Part shown: positions 14,528-20,824 of the stretch, piece after piece
Position numbering within the stretch: position 1 is the first letter of the stretch
How the letters are laid out: each line of letters opens with the position of its first letter
Origin: DATKZS01 sp035527835 [NCBI: bacterium]
GTDB lineage: Bacteria; RBG-13-61-14
Assembly: GCA_035527835.1 (NCBI GenBank)
Contig: DATKZS010000032.1
Span: 1-20,824, forward strand
DNA length: 20,824 bases
Direction of reading: 5' to 3'
Position numbers and translations under genes: made by a program
The notes under the pieces: model-generated
What the model saw: the letters and a program-made list of their open reading frames with translations, nothing else
Told to the model about the DNA's origin: nothing
Databases searched by the model: none

Positions 14528-16539
14528 TAGCCGAGGGCATTCAGTCGCTTCATGGTGTCCTGGTCCATGGCCGGGGCGGGATTGGCGGACGAGGGCGCGG
14601 GGAGCGAGATGATGGAGTCGAGGATGGCCTTCATGTCGGAAAGCGCCTGGGGCCGGGAGGCGGAGAGGTCATGAAGCTCGCCGGGGTCGGTGTCGAGACG
14701 ATAGAGCTCGAAGGATTTTGATTCAGGGCGCGAGAAGAGCTTCCAGGGCCAGAGGACCAGGGTGTACTCAGGCTTGTTGTCCGGGAAGTGGAGGGCGGCG
14801 GCGGGAGCGGAGAGGAGCTTGTCGCCGTTCATCAGCGCGACCAGGCTCCGGCCGGAGATGCCGTGAGGCACTTCGATGCCGGCGAGGTCGAGGAGCGTGG
14901 GCATCATGTCCATGGTGCGGACCGCGTCATCAATTCTCTTTCCTTGCGGAACCTTTCTGAGTTTAAAAGGACTTCTCCTGCTGCTCATGATGAATGGCAC
15001 CCTCATCACCTGATCGTGCAGATCCTCCACGTGCTCCATCCGGCCATGCTCATTAAACGCCTCGCCGTGGTCAGCGGTGATCAAGACGAGCCTTTCCACG
15101 TCACCAAACATCTGGAGCAGCTCACCTATCTTTGCGTCCACGTAGCTGACCTCGCCCTCGTACATCCCGCGCAGATAGGTCACGTCGGACGGAGAGGGCT
15201 TGAGATAAAACTGATACCACGGCCGGTCCCCGGTGAATTGCTTGACCTCGCCCAGAGCGGTGTCATCACGGGGCGGCTTGGCAAGATCCTCGGTGAAACG
15301 GTGGCGGTGAGGTTCAGGCGCGTAATAGGGCGCGTGGGTATCAACATAATGGATGTAAATGAAAAGAGGATTGCCGCCCGCGGAGAGCATGTCGCCGCCA
15401 CCGGAGTACAGCCATTCTCCCACCCTTGAATTAATACAGTCCGCGCTGTCCCTGAAGAATGAGGACGCGCAGGTCTCGTCGAAATGGTCGAAGCCCTGGG
15501 CAAAGCCGTTTCTGGAAAACAGGAAGTATGTCCCGGAAAAGGCCGCGGTGTAGTATCCGGCCTCCCTGAATTTCTGGACCAGCGACGGGACCGACTTGTC
15601 GAGGTACAGGCCGCCTCCCTCGCTGAACAGCACGCGGTGCTGCCAGGGATAAAGCCCCGTGAAGATGGTGGCCACCGAGGTCATGGTAAAAGGAGCTGAA
15701 GTATACGCATGGGTAAAGATCGCGCCCTCGTGGGCGAGGCTGTCAATATTGGGGCTGGGATCTTCTGGCGCGCCATAGGCACCGAGGGCGTCGGCTCGCA
15801 TTGCGTCAACCACGATGAAGATCACCACGGGAGTGGTTGGGATATCCACCGAGTATGGGCTGATATCCCCCCGAAAAATAGTGGTTCGGAAATCGCCGAT
15901 GAAAGCGCCGGGGCGGTCAAGAGAGGAATGGAAGGTGAGACGCGCCGGGGGTTCTATTGGCTTTTTATATTGAGCGCAGATTTGCTCGTATTGGTCCGGT
16001 TCCACTGTATACCGTTCTATGATTTTATTTCCGAAAAAATGGTGGGCAATGATTGTTTCCCCTTTTTCGGTATGTTTGCGTTCGCATTCTATACTCTCGG
16101 TTGGTTCTGTTCCTTCGGGAACCGATATTCCGAAAACGCGCCATCCATCTGGAGACGCGGGGTCAACTTTGAACCTCCTTAGCACGGTGTCTCCGTAGTT
16201 CACTGTAAATTCCACGGGATTTGTAGCGGCGCCGGGGATGGCACCGGCGGAAAATAGCAGCGTATCGTAAGGGTAAAAGTCGTCGAACAATACAGGCCCA
16301 TCCTTGCTCACCGCCACCGCGTTCTTGACGACACCGCCGATGTTGATTTTTAAAGGAGGATGGGACTGAGGGTCAACGATGCCGGGGATGGGGTCGCCGG
16401 GCCAGACGGAGTATTGTTCGGCGGTAGCGGGGGCGGGCGGCGCGGCGTCGTTGGAATTATGGCAGGAGGAGGCGAGGGCCAGGTAGAGTATAAGGAGGAT
16501 TGGGAGCGCTGGTCGTGGCAAGATTCTTTCATGAGCCAT
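14524..16539 (-). CDS. Sulfatase-like (alkaline phosphatase superfamily) lipoprotein lacking the formylglycine motif
   Basis: A 671-residue protein with a lipoprotein signal (hydrophobic core, ALASSC, Cys26), an N-terminal region of about 210 residues with no domain I recognise, and a sulfatase-type catalytic domain from about 237. Metal-site motifs are visible: IFIVVDAMRADALGAYG (Asp245), VDTHAPY (His402) and ITADHGEAFNEHG (Asp490, His491). At the catalytic position, where type I sulfatases have C/S-x-P-x-R, the sequence is FTMTSVATIFTG with Thr285 aligned to the Cys. A Thr nucleophile is typical of phosphoglycerol or phosphoethanolamine transferases and phosphodiesterases, so sulfatase activity is doubtful. 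It begins one base after the selD stop (TGACATG), so translation is probably coupled. The stretch 15950-16190 is noticeably AT-richer. Confidence 0.85.
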   Translation of the reverse strand: MAHERILPRPALPILLILYLALASSCHNSNDAAPPAPATAEQYSVWPGDPIPGIVDPQSHPPLKINIGGVVKNAVAVSKDGPVLFDDFYPYDTLLFSAGAIPGAATNPVEFTVNYGDTVLRRFKVDPASPDGWRVFGISVPEGTEPTESIECERKHTEKGETIIAHHFFGNKIIERYTVEPDQYEQICAQYKKPIEPPARLTFHSSLDRPGAFIGDFRTTIFRGDISPYSVDIPTTPVVIFIVVDAMRADALGAYGAPEDPSPNIDSLAHEGAIFTHAYTSAPFTMTSVATIFTGLYPWQHRVLFSEGGGLYLDKSVPSLVQKFREAGYYTAAFSGTYFLFSRNGFAQGFDHFDETCASSFFRDSADCINSRVGEWLYSGGGDMLSAGGNPLFIYIHYVDTHAPYYAPEPHRHRFTEDLAKPPRDDTALGEVKQFTGDRPWYQFYLKPSPSDVTYLRGMYEGEVSYVDAKIGELLQMFGDVERLVLITADHGEAFNEHGRMEHVEDLHDQVMRVPFIMSSRRSPFKLRKVPQGKRIDDAVRTMDMMPTLLDLAGIEVPHGISGRSLVALMNGDKLLSAPAAALHFPDNKPEYTLVLWPWKLFSRPESKSFELYRLDTDPGELHDLSASRPQALSDMKAILDSIISLPAPSSANPAPAMDQDTMKRLNALGY

Positions 16540-16540
16540 G

Positions 16541-17587
16541 TCACGGCCTCAGGATGATGCGTCCGGCGGGCTCGGCGAGGACCTGGCCGATGACGGCGGA
16601 AGGCGCTCCTGACCGCTCGAGTTTCTTGAGCATGGACTCGACGTGGTCGGGCGGGAGTGAGATGAGGAGTCCGCCGGAGGTCTGGGGGTCGAAGAGGATT
16701 GACCACCATGGCTCGGCCACGTCGCCTTTCACGAACTCGCCGAAGTGGGCGCGGTTGTTACGCGTTCCCGCGGGCGAGTGCCCCTTGTCGGCGCAGTCGC
16801 GGGCCAGCGGCAGGAGCGGCACGTCGCGGTAAGCGATCTCGAAGGCGCGCTCGGAGGCGCAGGCCATTTCCCGGGCGTGGCCCAGGAGTCCGAAGCCGGT
16901 GACGTCGGTGCAGGCGTGGGCCCCGTACTCAATCATGATCTCGGACGCTGCGCGGTTGAGCATGAGCATGGTTTTGACGGCGGGCCCGAACTCGTCCTCG
17001 CTGATGGCGTCCTTTTTGCGGGCGGTGGAGAGGAGTCCGGTGCCGATGGGCTTGGTGAGGACCAGGACGTCTCCGGGCCTGGCGCCGGCGTTGGTGACGA
17101 CCTTGTCCGGATGGACCAGGCCAACCACGGAGAGGCCGTACTTCAAGTCCTCGTCGCGCACCGAATGGCCGCCGGCGATCACGGCGCCGGCCTGGGCCAC
17201 CTTGTCGGCCCCGCCCTTCAAGATGGCGCGCAGCAGCTCCTTGTCCTCCCGGGGCGGGAAGCCGCAGATGTTGAGCGCGGCAATGGGCCTGCCGCCCATG
17301 GCGTAAACGTCGGAGAGGGAGTTGGCGGCGGAGATGGCGCCGAAGGTGTACGGGTCGTCCACGATGGGGGTGAAGAAGTCCACGGTCAGAATGAGCGCGG
17401 TGGTATCGTCCAGGCGATAGACCCCGGCGTCGTCAGCGGTGTCCATGCCCACGATCAGTTTATCGCTCGTCGGGAAGCACATTCCCGCGAGGATCTGCTG
17501 GAGGTCGCCCGGACCCAGCTTGGCCGCTCAACCGGAAGCTTTAGCGCGGCAGGCCAGGCGGACCTTCTCTTTTTGCTCGTCGCTCAT
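16541..17587 (-). CDS. selD: Selenide, water dikinase (selenophosphate synthetase), selenocysteine-containing
   Basis: Makes selenophosphate from selenide and ATP for selenocysteine and selenouridine synthesis. An apparent start at 17482 would remove the active site. Reading through the TGA at 17528-17530 to the ATG at 17587 restores it: residues AKASGUAAKLGPGDLQQIL, with U20 and Lys23 matching Cys17 and Lys20 of E. coli SelD in spacing. GGAGAG precedes that ATG. Downstream, GMDTADDAGVY, TVDFFTPIVDDPYTFGAISAANSLSDVYAMGG, AGGHSVRDEDLKYGL, TKPIGTG and CTDVTGFGLLGH are canonical SelD motifs. Total 348 residues, normal for SelD. A SECIS-like hairpin follows the UGA. The sulfatase-like gene is coupled downstream; the leader holds a 31-bp inverted repeat. 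Confidence 0.93.
17497..17519 (-). promoter_or_regulatory. Candidate bacterial SECIS element in selD
   Basis: On the minus strand GCTGGGTC, CGGGC, GACC, TC, CAGC can fold as two 4-bp helices (GCTG/CAGC and GGTC/GACC) with a 2-nt bulge and a CGGGC loop. The loop starts 16 nt after the UGA at 17530-17528 and has G at its second position, both within the rules known for bacterial SECIS hairpins. Drawn by eye, not folded computationally. Confidence 0.65.
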
Positions 17588-17606
17588 TCTCTCCAATTCC
17601 TTAAGG

Positions 17607-17691
17607 GGTATGTCGTATGTGGTATGTCGTATGTCGCGGGGACGGCGTCGTCTTATTGCAGCGACATACGACATACCACATACGACATACC
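17607..17691. repeat. Perfect 31-bp inverted repeat in the selD leader (GTATGTCGTATGT family)
   Basis: The arm 17607-17637 is the exact reverse complement of 17661-17691, separated by 23 nt. Each arm is itself made of repeated GGTATGTCGTATGT units. It lies 20 bp upstream of the selD start and downstream of a candidate promoter, so it would form a very stable hairpin just before the ribosome site in the selD mRNA. Confidence 0.9.
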
Positions 17692-17707
17692 TTTCCTGTT
17701 CGTTTCC

Positions 17708-17737
17708 ATGATAGCGCAAATGGTTCCCCGGTAACAA
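17708..17737 (-). promoter_or_regulatory. Candidate sigma70-type promoter for selD
   Basis: On the minus strand TTGTTA (complement of 17732-17737) and TATCAT (complement of 17708-17713) are separated by 18 nt. Transcription would start near 17701, placing the 31-bp inverted repeat within a roughly 115-nt leader. Confidence 0.45.
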
Positions 17738-17772
17738 GCCGGCAAAAAGGCGGCTTGAAGCGGGAAGCGGCG

Positions 17773-17781
17773 TGTGATAAT
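17773..17781 (+). promoter_or_regulatory. Candidate extended -10 for the ABM/aconitase-X operon
   Basis: TGTGATAAT fits an extended -10 (TG-n-GATAAT), about 40 nt upstream of the ABM start. A TTGAAG at 17755-17760 gives only a 15-nt spacer. Confidence 0.35.
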
Positions 17782-17821
17782 CATCAGAGCCATAAAAGTC
17801 TCGGAGCTAAGGAGGGACGCG

Positions 17822-18112
17822 ATGATAGTCATTACCGCGGCGATGCGGGCGAAGAAGGGCAAGGATGATGAGCTGATCGCGGCGATGAAGGAGCTGGCGG
17901 CGGCGGTGCGGAAGAACGAGCCGGGGGCGCTGGACTATACTTTTCACCGGGCGCAGCGGGACCGGTCGCTGTTTATGGTTTACGAGAAGTACCAGGACGG
18001 CGAGGCGATGAAGGCGCACATGGGGTCCGCGCATTTTCAGGACGCGGCGAAGCTCTTCGGCTCTCTTTTAGAGGGCGGGCTGGGGATCGAGACGTACGAG
18101 GTGATCGAGTAG
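17822..18112 (+). CDS. ABM-domain (antibiotic biosynthesis monooxygenase / YgiN-like) protein
   Basis: A 96-residue single ABM domain. It has the usual opening strand MIVITAAMRAKKGKDDELI, the central EPGALDYTFHRAQRD, then SLFMVYEKYQDGEAMKAHMGSAHFQ (49-73) with His66 and His71. Members are small ferredoxin-like dimers that act as cofactor-free quinol monooxygenases or heme-handling proteins; many have no known substrate. The start is fixed by AAGGAGGGA 5 nt before the ATG at 17822. It is followed after 17 nt by the aconitase-X large subunit and is likely co-transcribed with it. Confidence 0.85.
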   Translation: MIVITAAMRAKKGKDDELIAAMKELAAAVRKNEPGALDYTFHRAQRDRSLFMVYEKYQDGEAMKAHMGSAHFQDAAKLFGSLLEGGLGIETYEVIE

Positions 18113-18129
18113 ATCAAGGGGGCGGGCAG

Positions 18130-19284
18130 ATGAAGCTGACTCCGGAACATGAGGCGGTGCGGCGGGGCGAGTCGGGCGCGGCGCTCGCCAGGGCCATGGA
18201 GACGCTGGTGGTGTATGGCGAGGCGTTCGGGGCGGCGCGGCTCGTTCCGATCAAGAGCGCGCACCTGGCGGGGACGTTCGCGGCGATGCCGTACAAGGGC
18301 TATTACGCGATCCTGAAGCAGTTGGTTGAAGAGGGCGTGAAGGTCAAGGTGCCGACCACTTTGAACCCTCGGCCGGGCCAGGCCCTCAACCTGGTGAACC
18401 GCCTGGTGTTCAGCAGGCAGGGCAAGCTCGACCGGCGGCTCGCGGCGCTGGGCGTCACGCCCAACTACTCGTGCGTGTGCTACGAGAAGGCGAACGTGCC
18501 GGGGCTGGGCGATATGCTGGCGTGGGCGGAATCGTCCGCGGTGCAGTTCGCGAACTCGGTTTTGGGTGCGCGGACGAACCGGAACTCGATCTTGATTGAC
18601 ATCTGCTCGGCGGTGACCGGGCTCACGCCGGAGTTCGGGTATTTGCTGGACGAGAACCGGCGCGGCAAGGTGCTGGTCAAGCTTGCGGTCACGAAGATGG
18701 ACGCGGCGGCGCTCGGGTTCATCGTGGGGCAGAGGGTGGTGGACCAGGTGCCGGTGATCGAGCATTACGATTTCAGTTGGATCGAGCTCAAGAACATGGG
18801 CGGGGCGATGGCGGCGGCGGGCGGGGTCGCGCTCTTCCACGTCGAGGGTCTGACGCCGGAGGCCCCTGACCTGAAGACGGTTTTTGACGGCGGGCCGAAG
18901 AGCACCATCACGGTGACGCAAAAGGACCTGGACGGCCTGTGCGCGAAGGACACGGAGGCGGCGAGGCTGGTGGTGTTCGGGTGCCCGCAGATGACGTTTG
19001 ACGAGGCCTTCGAGCTGGGGGAGCGGTTCGCGGACAAGAAGGTGAAAAAGCCGACGTGGTTCTGCCTGGTCCCGGAGGCGCGGGAGCGGTTCGCGCGGAC
19101 GGAGCTTTATGAAAAGGTGCGGGAGGCGGGGGTCGAGGTTTACGACCACTGCCCGCTGGCGGCGCTCACGGTGCGGCTCGGGGGAAAGAAGGTGCTGACC
19201 TCATCGGGCAAGCTCTACTATTACCTGGCGGGGTCGGACTACGGCGCGATGGAACAGTGCCTTGCGGCATGCGGGGTGGCGTGA
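18130..19284 (+). CDS. Aconitase-X (AcnX) catalytic large subunit, DUF521 family
   Basis: A 384-residue protein of the aconitase-X family. Landmarks are the N-terminal LTPEHEAVRRGESG, the signature ESSAVQFANSVLGARTNR (134-151), DICSAVTGLTPEFGYLLDENRRG (157-179), VVFGCPQMTFDE (281-292, Cys285) and DHCPL (339-343, Cys341). These Cys residues are candidates for the iron-sulfur cluster. Characterised members are archaeal phosphomevalonate dehydratase and bacterial cis-3-hydroxy-L-proline dehydratase; neither can be chosen from sequence, and no mevalonate or hydroxyproline gene is in view. The small subunit is encoded next, with overlapping stop and start (TGATG). It is the second gene of the ABM operon. 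Confidence 0.9.
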   Translation: MKLTPEHEAVRRGESGAALARAMETLVVYGEAFGAARLVPIKSAHLAGTFAAMPYKGYYAILKQLVEEGVKVKVPTTLNPRPGQALNLVNRLVFSRQGKLDRRLAALGVTPNYSCVCYEKANVPGLGDMLAWAESSAVQFANSVLGARTNRNSILIDICSAVTGLTPEFGYLLDENRRGKVLVKLAVTKMDAAALGFIVGQRVVDQVPVIEHYDFSWIELKNMGGAMAAAGGVALFHVEGLTPEAPDLKTVFDGGPKSTITVTQKDLDGLCAKDTEAARLVVFGCPQMTFDEAFELGERFADKKVKKPTWFCLVPEARERFARTELYEKVREAGVEVYDHCPLAALTVRLGGKKVLTSSGKLYYYLAGSDYGAMEQCLAACGVA

Positions 19285-19730
19285 TGGAGACGTTGCAGGG
19301 AAAGGTGATGCTGGGCGGCCGCGGGTCCGGGCCGGCGCTGGTGACGCGGATGCCCATGAACTTCACGGCGGCGTTCAGCAAGCCGGTGAACCTGATCCCG
19401 AGCCGGCGCGCGGAAATCCAGGACCAGCACCACGAGTTGTTCCGGAAGAACATCGAGGGGAGCGTGCTGGTGTTCCCGGCGTGCATCGGCTCGACCTTCA
19501 CCGGCATGGTGCTGATGCAGCTCATGATCGAGGGCCACGGGCCGGCGGCGGTGGTGGTGCAAAACGCGGACCCGCTGCTGGTTTCGGGCGCGGTGCTCGC
19601 CGAGGTGTGGTTCAAGAAGGGGGTGCCGGTGGTGGAGTACCAGGGCGCGGACCTGTTCGACAAGATCAAGAGCGGCGACCGGGTGGAGGTGGACGGGGCG
19701 AGCGGGGAGATCAGGGTCGGCGTTGGCTGA
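19284..19730 (+). CDS. Aconitase-X small (swivel-domain) subunit, DUF126 family
   Basis: A 148-residue protein carrying the swivelling domain of aconitase-X. Motifs are GRGSGPALVTRMPMNF (12-27), the substrate-loop region VFPACIGSTFTGMVLMQL (63-80), GPAAVVVQNADPLLVSGAVLAEVWF (86-110) and a closing GDRVEVDGASGEI. The start at 19284 overlaps the large-subunit stop by one base, so the two chains are almost certainly made together. The in-frame ATG at 19257 lies inside the large subunit and is less likely. Large and small subunits together form the active dehydratase. Confidence 0.9.
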   Translation: METLQGKVMLGGRGSGPALVTRMPMNFTAAFSKPVNLIPSRRAEIQDQHHELFRKNIEGSVLVFPACIGSTFTGMVLMQLMIEGHGPAAVVVQNADPLLVSGAVLAEVWFKKGVPVVEYQGADLFDKIKSGDRVEVDGASGEIRVGVG

Positions 19731-19750
19731 GGGGGCAACTCATTCTTTAT

Positions 19751-19836
19751 TAAACCACAGATGAACACAGATGAACGCAGATAAGAATTTATCCGATAAA
19801 ATTGATCCGTGTTCATCAGTGTTGATCTGTGGTTTA
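19751..19836. repeat. Palindromic GATGAAC-family repeat, copy 4
   Basis: The left arm (19751-19782, beginning TAAACCACAGATGAACACAG) and the right arm (19805-19836, ending GATCTGTGGTTTA) are inverted copies around a 22-nt AT-rich centre. It fills most of the gap between the aconitase-X operon and the GH84 gene, ending just upstream of the latter's ribosome site. Confidence 0.85.
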
Positions 19837-19858
19837 TCTTTTGCGAGGTCATTAATAA

Positions 19859-20824
19859 ATGGTATATGGAAATAAGTGGATGAGGACGGGTGTGCTGATC
19901 ATGCTGGCGGGCCTGATCCCGGGGGCGCGGTCGCGGGCGCAGGACACGGCGCCGGAGCTTGACGCTCCGAACCGGGCGCGGTACGCGCGGGTGTCGGCTT
20001 CCGGGTTCAGGCTGGCGCGGCTGGAGGAAATACCCATGTCCGGGAACGTGACGGCCAACGTGAGCCTCGCCATGCCGCAGGTCAGGCCGCGCTGGGTGCC
20101 GCGCTACGCGGTGGACGGCAGTCCGCTGACCTACTGGGCGTCGGAGGAGGGGGGCGACCTGCACTGGCTGGAGCTGGGGGTGGGCAATGAGCTTCAGCCC
20201 AAGGTTGCGGTGTCGGCGGTGGCGGTGGCGTGGGGCACGTCTTATGCGAAAAAGTATCGGATCATGGCCAGCACCGACGGGAGCTACTGGAAGCAGGTGC
20301 AAGCGGTTGACGAGGGCGGGGGCGGGGTGGAGGTCTTCAAGCTGGAGACGCCGCTCGCGGTGACGGCGATCCGGATCGAGGTCCCGTCGGAGCAGAGCAT
20401 GACCTCGGTGTCGGTGGTGGAGGCCGGCGTTTACGGAGACAGCGCTGAGCCGGCGCCGGCGGCGCCCTCCCGGCTCAAGGCGTCAGGAGTGGGCAGCGGG
20501 AGCGTCCGGGTGAGCTGGAAGCAGGAGGGCGATGGGTCAACATATTTTTTCCGAGTGTATCGGGCCCAGGGGTCGGCGCCGGCCGCTGACATCGCGCACC
20601 TGGTGGCGACGACCTGCAAGACCGAGTTCGTGGACGCGGGCCTGCGTCCGGGGCGCACGTATTACTACCGGGTGGCGGCGGAGAGCTTCGGGGGGAGGAC
20701 GGCGTTCGCGGCGGAGACGGTGAAGGCGGTGACGGCGGCGGGAGAGGACTTTGCGCGGTTTAAGTTCCGGGGCGTGGTGGAGGGATTTTACAACGACCCG
20801 TGGCCGCACCAGGAGCGGCTCCGG
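19859..20824 (+). CDS. Modular secreted GH84 beta-N-acetylglucosaminidase (O-GlcNAcase-like), 3' part cut off by the window
   Basis: The frame is open from ATG 19859 to the window end, 322 codons without a stop. GAGGT lies 9 nt before this ATG; a second in-frame ATG at 19880 is also possible. A signal peptide (VLIMLAGLIPGARSRA) is followed by a probable discoidin/F5-F8-type C carbohydrate-binding module (about residues 65-195, with YAVDGSPLTYWASE and KKYRIMASTDGSYWKQV). A fibronectin type III domain comes next (about 205-295, with GLRPGRTYYYRVAAES). The last residues, FRGVVEGFYNDPWPHQERL, are the opening motif of the GH84 catalytic domain. It would remove GlcNAc from glycans or glycoproteins outside the cytoplasm. 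The catalytic Asp pair lies beyond the window. Confidence 0.85.
   Translation, partial: MVYGNKWMRTGVLIMLAGLIPGARSRAQDTAPELDAPNRARYARVSASGFRLARLEEIPMSGNVTANVSLAMPQVRPRWVPRYAVDGSPLTYWASEEGGDLHWLELGVGNELQPKVAVSAVAVAWGTSYAKKYRIMASTDGSYWKQVQAVDEGGGGVEVFKLETPLAVTAIRIEVPSEQSMTSVSVVEAGVYGDSAEPAPAAPSRLKASGVGSGSVRVSWKQEGDGSTYFFRVYRAQGSAPAADIAHLVATTCKTEFVDAGLRPGRTYYYRVAAESFGGRTAFAAETVKAVTAAGEDFARFKFRGVVEGFYNDPWPHQERLR

Noticed and set aside
16541-17482. Calling selD a truncated pseudogene starting at 17482
   Set aside because: Reading the UGA as Sec restores the full active site, a ribosome site and normal length, and a SECIS-like hairpin is present.
17528-17737. Separate short minus-strand gene ending at 17528
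   Set aside because: Its last 19 codons are the N-terminus of selD ending at the Sec UGA; the upstream part translates the 31-bp inverted repeat.
1-20824. tRNA, rRNA or riboswitch genes
   Set aside because: I saw no tRNA arms with a T-loop pattern, no rRNA-like conserved stretch and no riboswitch core; without a covariance search I cannot exclude small RNAs.

Overview
The window looks like chromosomal DNA from a GC-rich, Gram-negative-type bacterium. Two genes encode predicted lipoproteins, one a Tat-like signal peptide, one a chemoreceptor, and one an ECF sigma factor with a zinc-finger anti-sigma partner. The organism makes selenocysteine: selD itself carries an in-frame UGA followed by a plausible bacterial SECIS hairpin, and a yedF-type selenium-metabolism gene lies nearby. 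The phylum cannot be fixed from the sequence. The gene mix and the many palindromic intergenic repeats suggest an uncultured, probably anaerobic or microaerophilic lineage, but this is inference.

Layout. Positions 1-785 hold no convincing gene: the end of a MITE-like element, a 22-nt tandem repeat and a palindromic repeat. Then come an anti-sigma/ECF sigma pair (786-2805, minus), a CocE/NonD-type lipoprotein hydrolase (3025-4833, plus), a secreted desulfoferrodoxin-like protein with a lost iron ligand (5158-5523, minus), a CrtC/AttH-like two-lipocalin protein (5643-6662, plus), an SGNH hydrolase (6841-7950, plus) and a six-helix chemoreceptor (7969-9789, minus). A complete 260-bp MITE-like element with a candidate 9-bp target duplication lies at 9896-10155. 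It is followed by an SDR-DUF2867 fusion (10256-11797, plus) and a lower-GC DUF4160/DUF2442 pair with a clear sigma70-type promoter (11892-12428, plus).

The right third is metabolic. A split UxaA-type dehydratase or lyase (12534-14056, minus) is divergent from a DsrE-only YedF (14180-14527, plus). YedF converges on a translationally coupled pair: selenoprotein SelD followed by an alkaline-phosphatase-superfamily 'sulfatase' with Thr in place of the formylglycine Cys (14524-17587, minus). Divergent from selD is an operon of an ABM-type monooxygenase and the large and small subunits of an aconitase-X enzyme (17822-19730, plus). The window ends inside a modular GH84 beta-N-acetylglucosaminidase (19859 onward).

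Nearly every longer intergenic gap holds a palindromic repeat. I count four families: a GATGAAC-type stem-loop (four copies), an AGGAT-type stem-loop (two copies), a perfect 31-bp inverted repeat in the selD leader, and the GCCAAG-rich MITE-like element (two inverted copies 9.7 kb apart). Together with the Sec-encoded SelD and its sulfatase-like operon partner, these are the most noteworthy parts of the window.
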